The notes beneath the pieces are model-generated. The model did no database searches and had not been told where the DNA came from. It saw nothing but the letters and a program-made list of their open reading frames with translations. This document shows positions 9,465 through 18,063 of a DNA stretch of 44,696 nucleotides, piece by piece (position 1 is the first letter of the stretch; the number at the start of each line of letters is the position of its first letter). This stretch comes from Gammaproteobacteria bacterium. GTDB lineage: Bacteria; Pseudomonadota; Gammaproteobacteria; Diplorickettsiales; Diplorickettsiaceae. The position numbers were made by a program, and so were the translations under genes. The stretch spans positions 40,554-85,249 of the forward strand of contig VBOA01000012.1 in assembly GCA_005877695.1 (NCBI GenBank), read 5' to 3'.

Positions 9465-9591
9465 TTAGTTTATTTAATTAATTAAATAAATGCTAAGTTA
9501 TCAATAAAAAAGATGGATAGTCAGAATTAATCTAATCTTAAGATTCTAAAATTATACTCGATCATTCTTAAACCTAGCTTAAGGATCGATC

Positions 9592-10572
9592 ATGCCAAAA
9601 AAAATAAAAAAAACTAAAAGTCTCAGTTTATTTGGTTGCTTTAGATCTCCGATAGAAAAAGAAGAGATGCTGATATCAAAACCAAACACGTTGAATGATT
9701 TAGAAACACAAACGCTAAAAGAAGTTAAACAAAAAATAGCGATGATTGAGAAGCTAGAAAAAACTTATGAACAACAACATTTATTAGCGCTTATGAAGTC
9801 CATAAAGAATTTTTCTGAGAAAGAAAAAACTTTTGAGAAAATTGGTATTTTACAGGGAATGATTGCTATGTATGAAGAAAAAAAAACGGACTGGAATAAG
9901 TTCCCATCGATACCCTCAGCAGTTTTAGTAGCCCCCATTCAAAATACTCCAAAAATCTCTTTATTTCAGCAACAATTACAAATACAAGCAACTAAACTAA
10001 AACCAGTTAATAAAATAGAACTTCAAGAAGATCGACAAATAACTAAACAGGAAAATGGTCAAGTTGTTTTAGTTTTAAAACCAGATGATCTTGCTAGAAA
10101 CAAACTTAAACCCGTCCAAAGTTCAGTAATGTCAAATAAAAAAGAAGGGCTTTCCGAATTAGATAAACTATTGGCTAAACGAAAAGTAATTTCTGAAAAT
10201 ATCAACACTGTAAATACAGATAATGTTACTTGCAAGACAGAAGCGTTATTGAAATCAAATGTTGTTTGTTTATCCAAAGAAGAAGAATTAGATAATTTTG
10301 AATTTTTTGAAAAGGTTTGTAGTGCTTCGGGATTCTCTAATAATGAATTTGATAGTCCAAGTCGTTTTATAAATGCACTATCAAAAATTTTAGAAGACAC
10401 AACTCTTATGGATGAATTAGATGAGTTATTAAAAAATTTGCAAGAATTTTTGTATGAACCAGAGAATGAACAAACTAGAAGTTCTCAAACTTCGGTAAGT
10501 ATGCATTTCAAACCTACCAATGATAAGCCCATTATTGTCGAAGAAACTCTTAAATCAATCCCAAAAATTTAA
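9592..10572 (+). CDS. Orphan soluble protein, coiled-coil N-terminal half
   Basis: 326 residues, not recognised. The first 15 residues are strongly basic (KKIKKTKS). A helical, probably coiled-coil stretch runs about 35-110 (EVKQKIAMIEKLEKTYEQQ), then a low-complexity Gln/Lys/Pro linker. A second helical region lies near 225-290 (SKEEELDNFEFFEKV, DELDELLKNLQEF). The tail is polar, rich in Ser, Thr and Glu. No signal peptide and no membrane segment. AAGGATCG precedes the ATG at 9592. The gene stands between tolA and a convergent neighbour and ends before a strong hairpin. Its style (basic head, coiled coil, polar tail, no homologous motif) resembles secreted effectors of intracellular Legionellales, but that is only an impression. 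Confidence 0.65.
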   Translation: MPKKIKKTKSLSLFGCFRSPIEKEEMLISKPNTLNDLETQTLKEVKQKIAMIEKLEKTYEQQHLLALMKSIKNFSEKEKTFEKIGILQGMIAMYEEKKTDWNKFPSIPSAVLVAPIQNTPKISLFQQQLQIQATKLKPVNKIELQEDRQITKQENGQVVLVLKPDDLARNKLKPVQSSVMSNKKEGLSELDKLLAKRKVISENINTVNTDNVTCKTEALLKSNVVCLSKEEELDNFEFFEKVCSASGFSNNEFDSPSRFINALSKILEDTTLMDELDELLKNLQEFLYEPENEQTRSSQTSVSMHFKPTNDKPIIVEETLKSIPKI

Positions 10573-10584
10573 CGAAACCTATTA

Positions 10585-10622
10585 AAGAATAGTATACGAT
10601 TATTAAATCGTATACTATTCTT
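10585..10622. terminator. Strong hairpin between convergent genes
   Basis: A perfect 16-bp stem: AAGAATAGTATACGAT (10585-10600) pairs with 10607-10622 across a 6-base loop. It sits between the ends of the plus-strand orphan (10572) and the minus-strand orphan (10663), with A/T runs on both sides, so it probably stops transcription from both directions. Confidence 0.8.
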
Positions 10623-10662
10623 GCAATTAACTTTTTGTGTTAATGAAACTTTATAACGAGGT

Positions 10663-11595
10663 TTATAGCGTTCCTGATATATCCATGATTATGCCTAGAT
10701 CGTTAAGACTGCTTCGGCTTTTCGAGCGTGGAGGAGGGGCTGTGGAAAATTTATCGAAAGTGTTTCTTTTAGGAGGTTTAGAGGGTTCTGGAATTAATTC
10801 ACGCATATAATTTTCAATTTTTTTTATTGGATCTTCCTCTTGAGTTAAACGAATTAATTTATCAATTATTAATTGTTTTTCATGAGTGGCTTTGATAGTA
10901 GGCAAATGAATTTCCAGCGGATTCCAAACTACAAAATAAGCTTGATTGCTCAGCAGAAACCGATTTTCTTCCTTAGAAAGCTCAACACGATTGTTAGCAG
11001 TAAGTAGGTTATTTGCTCCTAACACCCTTAAAACCCTTACCATACTTCCAGCTTCGAGGGGTTTTTCGAGTAGGCAATCTAAATTTCCTTGGGTTAAATA
11101 TTTGTTCCCGAGAATATTGACCGCATTTACAATATTACTTAATTCATCATCAAGCTTATTTTGCGTTACTATTTTGAAATATTTAGCGATATTGTCAAAA
11201 TTAGTTTGAATTAATAATCCCCTAGTATTTAATAGAGGGAATAATAAGGCCAGTTGTGAAAATTGATTTCCTTTTAGTTCGGATAATTTATTGAGATTAG
11301 AGGGATTTAAGAGTTTGTTGTTATAGAGTTGATTCAATGTCTCTGGGATTCCGCAATAGTCTATATCAGTTAAATAATCTAATAACGCTCGATAAACTTT
11401 ATAAGATTCTTGTGTGGATTTAGGTTTGTTTTTAATAAAACATTGATAAATCTGTAAAAGATTAGCTTGATCATGGCTACTGAGCTTGCGTAGTGCGCGT
11501 ATCGCTCCCTGATCCCGACGAAATAATTTTCGCCATTTACCTTTTTTAACATCATAGACTTGTAGAGCGGCTTGTATTTCTTCGGGTAATGACAT
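10663..11595 (-). CDS. Orphan protein with four Leu/Asn-rich helical repeats
   Basis: 310 residues. The start at 11595 is supported by AAGGAG seven bases upstream. Four imperfect repeats of the form LxxLxxxxLLTxxNxxxL are visible at about residues 86-105 (TLNQLYNNKLLNPSNLNKL), 118-137 (LLNTRGLLIQTNFDNI), 157-176 (VNILGNKYLTQGNLDCLL) and 188-207 (LRVLGANNLLTANNRVEL), spaced 31-39 residues apart. Short leucine-rich helical repeats of this general look occur in large proteins of Legionellales. The N-terminal 60 residues are basic and helical. The C-terminal 45 are Pro/Ser-rich and disordered-looking (APPPRSKSRSS). No signal peptide and no membrane segment. Probably a protein-interaction or secreted protein. 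Function unknown. Confidence 0.65.
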   Translation of the reverse strand: MSLPEEIQAALQVYDVKKGKWRKLFRRDQGAIRALRKLSSHDQANLLQIYQCFIKNKPKSTQESYKVYRALLDYLTDIDYCGIPETLNQLYNNKLLNPSNLNKLSELKGNQFSQLALLFPLLNTRGLLIQTNFDNIAKYFKIVTQNKLDDELSNIVNAVNILGNKYLTQGNLDCLLEKPLEAGSMVRVLRVLGANNLLTANNRVELSKEENRFLLSNQAYFVVWNPLEIHLPTIKATHEKQLIIDKLIRLTQEEDPIKKIENYMRELIPEPSKPPKRNTFDKFSTAPPPRSKSRSSLNDLGIIMDISGTL

Positions 11596-11771
11596 AATAA
11601 CTCCTTGTTATTGCTTGTTTAGTATGCAATGTTGCCCACCAAAATAGGGGAATGCTAGTGTAGCAACATTTTAGTCATTATGTCTTTTTTTATTAAAAAT
11701 AAAAAAATTTTTTAATTTATTTAATTAAATTTTTTAAATTTAATTGGAGCTCGGCGTGAAAGCATATCGAT

Positions 11772-11781
11772 CCCCCCCCCC
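11772..11781. repeat. C10 homopolymer tract
   Basis: Ten consecutive C bases in a very AT-rich gap, 15 bp beyond the 3' end of the beta-lactamase gene. Unusual for this base composition, and a likely slippage site. No coding role is seen. Confidence 0.8.
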
Positions 11782-11796
11782 AAATTGTGTTATAGG

Positions 11797-12949
11797 TTAG
11801 AATGTTTGTAAAATATCGCGACCCAGTTTGATTCTTTCGTCTCCTAAAAATTTATTCGTTAGAATGACTACCCCTGTTTTTTGCGCAGGAATATAAGCCA
11901 TATAACTGGACATTCCATAACCAGAACCGGTTTTATCAATAAAAATTGGCTTATTGGCTAGCGTATTGTTTTTGATAATTTTTTTGCTAGAAAAGGTTGG
12001 GAATCCGTCTTTATCGAAAGTAATAAAATAAGTGTCGCCGATAGCCTTTTTTAATACAGAGAGATGATGGGCTTGCCAAGCCAGTTGTTCGCAAGAGAGG
12101 TGGTCAGCAAAACAAACTCGAGTTTGATGGACGCATAGGAAAGTTTTACGCAGATTTTTATCACGAAGCGTATCGGTATTAATTTGTGCAAATAAGTACT
12201 TAGCCAGATCGGTAATATTGGATTTTAACGAAGCAGCAGCAAACCAGGTTTCAAGATTTTTATTATAGGTAACACTGTTATTCTGGGGGTCATGACCCCT
12301 GGAAAGATATTTTTCTTGGCTTGCCGGTACTTGTAAATAGGTTGAATGCATCTGCAAGGGAGCTAGAATTTTGTTTGATAATAGCGTTTGATAATTCTGA
12401 TGGTAACTATTTTGTAACACATAGCCGATTAAACCTATCCCGGCGTTTGAATAATAATATTCACTGCCAGGTGCCTTAGAGGGTTGGTATTGTTGTAAGT
12501 CTTGTATCAGTCCTGCGTAATGAGTGGGTCGCGGTTTGAAATCAAAGGGTAACCCCGACGTATGTGTAAGTAATTCATACAGCGTAATCGATTTTAGGTG
12601 AGGATTTTGTCTTAATTCGGAAAAATAGTGAGTAATTGGAGTATTTAAATTTAATCTTTTTTCAATCATCGCTCGCGCGGCGAGTGCGGCCGTAAAGGTT
12701 TTAGTAAAGGAACCAATGGTATAAATTGTCTGGTTGCTGGTGGGCGTTTTTTTTACCGGGTCGGCCCAGCCTAGATTATAAAAATGGATTTTATTTTGAT
12801 CAATAACCGCAATCGACATGCCTGGAACTTGATTTTTTTTTTTGGAAATCCTGTGCCAGTGCATTTATTTTTTTATCGTTATAAGCATAGGCTGGAATTT
12901 GTAGGCAAAGGATGAATAAAAGCAATCCGTAATTAAAATATTTTTTCAT
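11797..12949 (-). CDS. AmpC-type (class C) beta-lactamase homologue, frameshifted at an A11 tract
   Basis: Serine hydrolase of the class C beta-lactamase/penicillin-binding family, normally periplasmic. The catalytic SxxK (SFTK), YxN (YSNAG) and KTG (IDKTGSG) motifs are all present and in order, and the fold-wide similarity to AmpC is clear (GMSIAVIDQNK, APGSEYYYSNAGIGLIG, YMAYIPAQKTGVVIL). The uninterrupted frame begins only at ATG 12864 and lacks an export signal. The true 5' end is at ATG 12949 in another frame: MKKYFNYGLLLFILCLQ is a good signal peptide, followed by PAYA and NDKKINALAQDFQKK. The two frames meet exactly at eleven T on the plus strand (12833-12843). Ten would restore one frame of about 384 codons. 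Either inactivated, slippage-rescued, or an assembly error. Confidence 0.85.
12833..12843 (-). repeat. A11 slippery tract inside the beta-lactamase gene
   Basis: Eleven A on the coding (minus) strand at codons ~37-40. This is the precise junction between the signal-peptide frame and the catalytic-domain frame. Tracts of this length are known sites of polymerase slippage in AT-rich symbiont genomes. Confidence 0.85.
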
Positions 12950-13140
12950 AAATCAAATAACCTTTTTAAATAAGTACAATCTATTATTGTTCATGCTATG
13001 CCGGTTGATTTGGCAAAATGCAGTGGTAATTTTATCAGATACTTGAGTCAATAGTTTATGCATTGACATAGACAAAATTTTTTTCACTGTTAATATGTTA
13101 TGCTCAAAAAAAATAGAGAGGAATGATAAAGCTTTTTAAA

Positions 13141-13215
13141 AATCCTAAAATAAGGGACCGGCTTATGAGCCAGCACAGGATGCTAGCGAGAACCTGACTT
13201 ATCCTATTTTTATAC
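13141..13215 (+). other. Possible structured leader upstream of the MFS gene
   Basis: Within the 290-bp gap before the transporter, small stems stack up. GGCT-TATG-AGCC (13160-13171) and AGCA-CAGGA-TGCT (13172-13184) are enclosed by ATAAG (13150-13154) with CTTAT (13198-13202), followed by a T-rich run. This could be a folded 5' leader with two arms. It matches no riboswitch class I recognise. Confidence 0.25.
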
Positions 13216-13239
13216 ACTTAAGTTTGGGATTAACAAAAA

Positions 13240-14520
13240 ATGTCGAATAATCGTTTTATAAATAGATGTTTACAAAACCCCTATTATCCTTGGTTAGTGT
13301 GGGGTTTAGCGGCGAGTGCTTTTTTTATCGAGTATTTTGCACGAGTGGCGCCTGCAGTGATGGTCGATTCATTAATGCACGATTTTAAAGTGCAGGCCTT
13401 AGCCTTAGGAAGTTTATCGGCTTTTTTTTATTACACCTATGTGGGTATGCAGATCCCAGTGGGTATTTTAGTCGATCGATTTAGTTTGCGTTGGTTATTA
13501 ACCAGCATGATCTTTCTTTGTGGTGTGTCTTGTTTAATTTTTGCTACTACCACCCATCTAGAAATTGCTGAATTTGCGCGCTTAATGATGGGGTTTGGTG
13601 CAGCCTTTGCATTTGTAAGTGCATTAAAAGTAGCAGCAGTGTGGTTTCCGGCACAAAAATTTGGTTTACTAGCCGGTTTAACGCAAGCTCTGGGGATGTT
13701 AGGCGCAGCAGTAGGACAAATGCCAATGGCCTATTTAGTAGAAAACCTCGGTTGGCGTAATGCTTTAACCTTTATTGCAGGGTTGATGATTTTCTTGTCT
13801 GTGATGGTTGCTTTGTTAGTGCGAGATCCGAGCATGTCCGCGACGCAGGTGAAAGCTAAAAAAACCTTAACGGACTCCCCTTGGTCAGGTTTGTTGCGAG
13901 TATTGCAGAATCCACAAAGTTGGTGGAATGCCTTATTTGCAGGTTTGCTCTATGCGCCTACTGCTGCTTTAGCGGAATTATGGGGCGTTAAATTTTTTCG
14001 GCAAACTTACGATTTAAGCAACGAAATGGCCGCCATGGGGATCAGTTTAATCTTTATTGGCTGGACGATAGGGGGGCCGCTAATCGGTTGGATTTCAGAT
14101 AAAATTCAACGGCGCAAGATTATACTCATTTTATCTGCAAGTTTAAGTTTATTGTTTGCCAGTCTAGTCATATTAGTTCCTGGTTTACCTTTAGGTATTT
14201 TGTTTTGTTTGTTATTTTTATATGGATTTGCCAATACGGGTGTTGCGACTTCCTATGCGGTAGCTTCTGAAATTAATCCACAAGCGATTGCTGGAACCTC
14301 AGTAGCATTCGCAAATATGGCTTCGGTAATCGTGGGGGCAGGGTTTCAACCACTAATTGGCTGGATGTTACAAAAAAATTGGGATGGTGCGATGCACCAA
14401 GGTTTAGCTTTCTATTCTAATAGTGATTTTCGTACCGCTTTATTGGTCTTAGTTGGTAGTTTACTGTTAGCCCTATTTGTTGCGGGTGGTATTAAAGAAA
14501 CCTATTGCCGACGTATCTAA
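13240..14520 (+). CDS. Major facilitator superfamily transporter
   Basis: 426 residues with about twelve membrane helices in two halves split by a cytoplasmic loop near residue 205-220. The MFS motif A is visible after helix 2 (GILVDRFSLRWLL) and again in the second half (GWISDKIQRRKII). Helix 4-5 has GFGAAFAFVSALKVAAVWF. The N-terminus (YYPWLVWGLAASAFF, then EYFARVAPAVMV) is of the type seen in Legionella/Coxiella MFS proteins, including the phagosomal nutrient transporters, so import of an amino acid or other host metabolite is plausible. The substrate cannot be read from sequence. ATG 13240. Upstream lies a possible structured leader, downstream a hairpin shared with the convergent neighbour. 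Confidence 0.88.
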   Translation: MSNNRFINRCLQNPYYPWLVWGLAASAFFIEYFARVAPAVMVDSLMHDFKVQALALGSLSAFFYYTYVGMQIPVGILVDRFSLRWLLTSMIFLCGVSCLIFATTTHLEIAEFARLMMGFGAAFAFVSALKVAAVWFPAQKFGLLAGLTQALGMLGAAVGQMPMAYLVENLGWRNALTFIAGLMIFLSVMVALLVRDPSMSATQVKAKKTLTDSPWSGLLRVLQNPQSWWNALFAGLLYAPTAALAELWGVKFFRQTYDLSNEMAAMGISLIFIGWTIGGPLIGWISDKIQRRKIILILSASLSLLFASLVILVPGLPLGILFCLLFLYGFANTGVATSYAVASEINPQAIAGTSVAFANMASVIVGAGFQPLIGWMLQKNWDGAMHQGLAFYSNSDFRTALLVLVGSLLLALFVAGGIKETYCRRI

Positions 14521-14540
14521 AAAACGAGGGTTGGATAAAT

Positions 14541-14572
14541 TTACCATCAACTCAGGAAAGGGTTGATGGTAA
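14541..14572. terminator. Hairpin between convergent genes
   Basis: A perfect 11-bp stem TTACCATCAAC (14541-14551) / GTTGATGGTAA (14562-14572) with a 10-base loop. It lies 20 bp after the MFS stop and 23 bp before the end of the minus-strand gene, so it can serve both. Confidence 0.7.
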
Positions 14573-14594
14573 TATAATACGCTAAAAATAATTG

Positions 14595-15548
14595 TTATTT
14601 CAATACTAACGATGCAAGTTGTTGTTGCGTGTCTACTTCATCGGTATTGGCTACGGGAGCGTTCGCAGTAAAAAAGTCACTGCGCGAAACCGATGATTGT
14701 GTCACTTTGTGGGTTTTAGCAGAGATAAAATTGACAATATTATCGAGATTTATTTGGCTTGCTTCACTCCAAATACTGTCATCAAGCGTAGCATCAGGGA
14801 CATAACGTTGATTGAAGCGAGTAACCCAGGCTTTGGTTGCTTCATCATAGTGGCCACTGGTTTGTAATGCATAACCATATTCTCTTAATTGGTTTTGGAG
14901 ATCGGTAATTTCACGTGTTGAACTAGCAGTGGATACGCATACTGTGTTTTTTTGTTCGGATGTTGTTTCAATGAATAAACCAAAACCTTGCTCAGCTAAT
15001 TCTTTTACCATTTCTTGCCAGAAAATTTTTCCAGGCGCTTGATGACGAGGGAATATTGTTCCTTCACCTTCAGTTAACGTTTGTTTTTCGTTATTAGCAA
15101 CGTCACCTATGCTTGTAGCAACTTCACCTAGGCCTAAAAGGTTAATTTTTAAATCAATTTCAGAATGTCTTATACGAAAATCTTTTAAAAAGGCCACAAG
15201 TTTATCTTTTTGTTCTTGTGTGTAAGCTTCACTTCCTGTATTTAGAAGCATGACATGCACTGCAGTTTCATTTAAGGAGGTGTTTCCTCTAAAAGAGCTT
15301 GTACCGCTGGTGAATGATATTATCGTCTTTTCTGCCGCAAACTGATCCTGATGACCTTCTCTATTAATAAGATGATGAACGCTTCTACTATCACCCTTAT
15401 TATAAAGAGCTAGTAAGGTTTCTTCTATTGAAGGTGTAACAGAGTTGGTAAGAATTAAAAATTGGACCGTTTTTTTTCTGATCTTAAAGGTTTTATTATT
15501 AGTCGTTCCGCTAATGTCTTGATCTGCAAATTCCATTTGATTTGGCAT
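14595..15548 (-). CDS. Orphan protein with an AmpD-like peptidoglycan-binding tail
   Basis: 317 residues. AGGAG precedes the start at 15548. The C-terminal region, about residues 215-270 (LQNQLREYGYALQTSGHYD, EATKAWVTRFNQRYVP), closely matches the three-helix peptidoglycan-binding domain at the end of AmpD/AmiD amidases, but the zinc amidase domain is absent. The N-terminal ~200 residues are not recognised. They contain alternating beta/alpha stretches (VQFLILTNSV, AVHVMLLNTGSE, LKINLLGLGEVAT) that give an alpha/beta-fold impression. No signal peptide is visible, which is odd for a wall-binding protein and suggests a cytoplasmic role or non-Sec export. It lies two genes from an AmpC homologue, and AmpD-type proteins control ampC by muropeptide recycling. 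A link is inference. Confidence 0.6.
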   Translation of the reverse strand: MPNQMEFADQDISGTTNNKTFKIRKKTVQFLILTNSVTPSIEETLLALYNKGDSRSVHHLINREGHQDQFAAEKTIISFTSGTSSFRGNTSLNETAVHVMLLNTGSEAYTQEQKDKLVAFLKDFRIRHSEIDLKINLLGLGEVATSIGDVANNEKQTLTEGEGTIFPRHQAPGKIFWQEMVKELAEQGFGLFIETTSEQKNTVCVSTASSTREITDLQNQLREYGYALQTSGHYDEATKAWVTRFNQRYVPDATLDDSIWSEASQINLDNIVNFISAKTHKVTQSSVSRSDFFTANAPVANTDEVDTQQQLASLVLK

Positions 15549-15672
15549 ACTATTTTCTCCTATTTTTTTAATAGTAAATTATGAATTTTCTTTTTAATTG
15601 TAACATAAAATGTTAAAAAAAATTATTAATAGTTTATTGTATATTTTTAATTAATAATAATGATGACTTTTA

Positions 15673-15930
15673 TCAATTTATATTGAATGTGACGTTCTTT
15701 TTTTCTTGTTGTTGCAAAACTGAGTTAGATTGGATTTGATGTTCTGGCTCAAATAGACTTATTGTCCGGTTTATAGCAAAAAAAATCTGAATGATGGGAA
15801 TTATTTTGAAAATGATGTTGTACGGCTTCATTTATTTTTTGTTTAAGGGTAACCAGGTAGGGATAGTCAATGTTAAGCGTTATTTTTTCTAAATTTATTA
15901 TAACAGAATTTATTATAACAGAATAAAATT
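15673..15930 (-). pseudogene. Small coding remnant in the 579-bp gap before cytochrome b561
   Basis: The gap 15549-16127 has no intact gene. On the minus strand an open stretch without a start reads NLEKITLNIDYPYLVTLKQK and continues HHFQNNSHHSDFFCYK to a TGA. The neighbouring frame carries on as EPEHQIQSNSVLQQQEKKNV to TGA at 15673-15675. Two in-register coding-like pieces joined by one shift suggest the end of a dead gene. Family unknown. Confidence 0.35.
15894..15923 (+). repeat. 15-bp tandem duplication
   Basis: TTTATTATAACAGAA occurs twice in tandem (15894-15908, 15909-15923) at the 5' edge of the remnant. It preserves reading frame (five codons), so it may have arisen while the gene was still coding. 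Confidence 0.85.
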
Positions 15931-16127
15931 AATCATTTGAAAAATAATTTTATTATTGAAAATTTATAAATAATTACTATTTAATTTTAATTAAATTTTA
16001 AAAAATTGGTTAAAATATGAATAAACTAGCTATTGAACTAATTTATATTAAAATAATGTGTAATAGTTCTATAGGTAAGTAAGCTCTCAAGGGGTACTCA
16101 GTGACGCTATTGATTAAATTTTATTAA

Positions 16128-16676
16128 ATGAGTTATCGGATGTTAAAAAATACCATAGCGGTTTATGGCACTATCGCCAAATTTTTTCATTGGTTAATGG
16201 CAGTGCTGATCATTGCGATGTTTATCATTGCTTTTACGATGATCAATATCCCGATATCACATTTTAGTGATGTTTTATTTAATCTTCACAAAGCAACCGG
16301 TTTGCTGATATTTGGTTTGCTGATTCTCAGATTAGCCTGGCGCTCCATTAATAAAACACCGAAATTACCGCCTTCGATTCCGTTATGGCAGCGCCAGTTG
16401 GCTAAATTTAATATTACCGCACTGTATCTATTGATGGCGGCGATGCCGTTAACCGGATTTTTTATGTCAACACTGAGTGATCACACGATTAGTTTTTATG
16501 GTATTTTTACTATACCAGCTTTAGCGGATAATCAGCAGTTGTCCCAATTTTTTGCTAAAGCGCATGAAATATTAGCCTATTTATTGATCGCCTCATTCAC
16601 TTTGCATGTCATCGGTGCGTTTTACCATCCGGTTTTGCAAAGAATGTGGATATTATCTAAAAATAAAGTGAAATAA
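16128..16676 (+). CDS. Cytochrome b561 family protein
   Basis: Four-helix membrane cytochrome that carries two haem b and passes electrons to or from quinone. Enzymes of this family act as superoxide:quinone oxidoreductases or as electron donors to periplasmic partners. 182 residues. Helices lie at about 17-38, 50-70, 93-113 and 145-167. The candidate haem ligands are in place: His21 (KFFHWLMA), His54 (NLHKATGL), His146 (KAHEILAY) and His160 (FTLHVIGAF). An alternative ATG at 16140 would remove four residues. It ends 13 bp before tolB and could be co-transcribed with it, an unusual neighbour for tolB. Confidence 0.9.
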   Translation: MSYRMLKNTIAVYGTIAKFFHWLMAVLIIAMFIIAFTMINIPISHFSDVLFNLHKATGLLIFGLLILRLAWRSINKTPKLPPSIPLWQRQLAKFNITALYLLMAAMPLTGFFMSTLSDHTISFYGIFTIPALADNQQLSQFFAKAHEILAYLLIASFTLHVIGAFYHPVLQRMWILSKNKVK

Positions 16677-16689
16677 TGGAGAATAACAA

Positions 16690-18042
16690 ATGAATGCGTT
16701 GGGTTTAGCAAAGCCGTGTGCTACGGCGAAAAAATTTACAAAAAAAATTATTGGTATCTTATTCAATATCATCTCTCTCAGTAGTTTAGCGCTGAGTCAG
16801 AATGCTTTGGCAGCACTGAATCTTGAATTAACTCAAGGGGTTGCGAATCAATTACCGATTGCCATCGTAGCTTTCACGACCACCGAATCGTTTCCTCCCG
16901 AAAACGATATGACCAGCGTCATTCAATCTGATTTGAATCATAGTGGTCAATTTAAGATCACACGCGTAAAAAAAATACCGCAGTCCGATAAAACGGCAAT
17001 GGCATATTGGCGCACTCACCACATTGATGATGTTATTTTCGGAAAAATAACGCCAATAGGACAGGAAAAATATCATGTTCATGTCGATTTAATGCAAGTT
17101 GCACAAGGACGTAAGCAAATTTTAGCGCAACGAGAGTTTACTGCGAATCACTCGCAATTACGGACATTAGCGCATCATGTGAGTGATCTTGTTTATGAAA
17201 AATTAACCGGTGTAAAAGGAGTCTTTTCGACACGTATCGCTTATGTATTAGTGAAACGTGAAAATAATCATCGTATTTATAGTTTACAAGTGGCTGATAT
17301 GGATGGATATAATGCCAAACCTTTATTAACGTCGACACAACCTATCATGTCACCAGCGTGGTCGCATGATGGTAAACGCATTGCTTATGTTTCTTTTGAA
17401 AAAATTATGCCGCGCATCTATATTCAAACCATTGCGAATGGCCAACGTCAATGTGTTAGTGATTATCCGGGGATTAATGGTGCGCCAGCATGGTCTCCCG
17501 ATGATAAAATTTTAGCATTAGCCTTATCTAAAAATTCTGCAACACCGAAAATTTATTTAATGGATTTAGCCAGTAAAAACTTACGCCAAGTTACTTTTGG
17601 CTTTTCTATCGATACTGAACCCACTTGGTCAGCAAATGGTCGATTTTTATTGTTTACTTCGGATCGCGGAGGTGGGCCACAAATTTATCAAGTGAATTTG
17701 CACAGTAAACGCTTACAACGCATTACCTTTGAGGGTAGTTATAATGCACGTGCTTCGTTTTCACCGGATGGAAAAATGATAGTGGTACTCAATCGTGAAC
17801 AAGGAATGTATAATATAGCCGTGCAAGATTTAGACGACGATACTTTATTAAACGTTACGCATTCGGGTTTTGACGCATCTCCTAGTTTCGCACCCAATGG
17901 GCAAATGGTTTTATATGAATCAAAACCAAACACACAGGGGATGTTAGGCATGGCTTCTATTGATGGAAGAATCAATTGTCGTTTACCGACACCTGAGGGT
18001 GATGTACAAGATCCGGTTTGGTCGCCTTTTTTATCGAGTTAA
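16690..18042 (+). CDS. tolB: Tol-Pal periplasmic protein TolB
   Basis: Periplasmic beta-propeller that exchanges between Pal and OmpA/peptidoglycan under TolA control. 450 residues. A long signal region (~1-41) has a basic stretch KKFTKKI, a hydrophobic core and an ALA cleavage site before ALNLELTQGV. The N-terminal alpha/beta domain (~42-165) is followed by a six-bladed propeller with repeated AWSxDGxxIAY-type blades (PAWSHDGKRIAYVS, PAWSPDDKILALA, PTWSANGRFLLFTS, ASFSPDGKMIVV, PSFAPNGQMVLYES). GGAGAATAAC precedes the ATG. pal follows within 21 bp. It is separated from tolQRA by accessory DNA. Confidence 0.96.
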   Translation: MNALGLAKPCATAKKFTKKIIGILFNIISLSSLALSQNALAALNLELTQGVANQLPIAIVAFTTTESFPPENDMTSVIQSDLNHSGQFKITRVKKIPQSDKTAMAYWRTHHIDDVIFGKITPIGQEKYHVHVDLMQVAQGRKQILAQREFTANHSQLRTLAHHVSDLVYEKLTGVKGVFSTRIAYVLVKRENNHRIYSLQVADMDGYNAKPLLTSTQPIMSPAWSHDGKRIAYVSFEKIMPRIYIQTIANGQRQCVSDYPGINGAPAWSPDDKILALALSKNSATPKIYLMDLASKNLRQVTFGFSIDTEPTWSANGRFLLFTSDRGGGPQIYQVNLHSKRLQRITFEGSYNARASFSPDGKMIVVLNREQGMYNIAVQDLDDDTLLNVTHSGFDASPSFAPNGQMVLYESKPNTQGMLGMASIDGRINCRLPTPEGDVQDPVWSPFLSS

Positions 18043-18063
18043 CTATTTTGTGAGGTGAGTTTT

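Noticed and set aside
9567..9582. A perfect CTTAA-N6-CTTAA direct repeat (PmrA-box pattern) before the orphan at 9592.
   Set aside because: It ends only nine bases before the start codon and overlaps the ribosome site, so it cannot act as a normal activator site unless the true start is far downstream.
13063..13068. TTGACA as a -35 promoter element for the MFS gene.
   Set aside because: No acceptable -10 hexamer lies 16-18 bases downstream (ACTGTT at 17).
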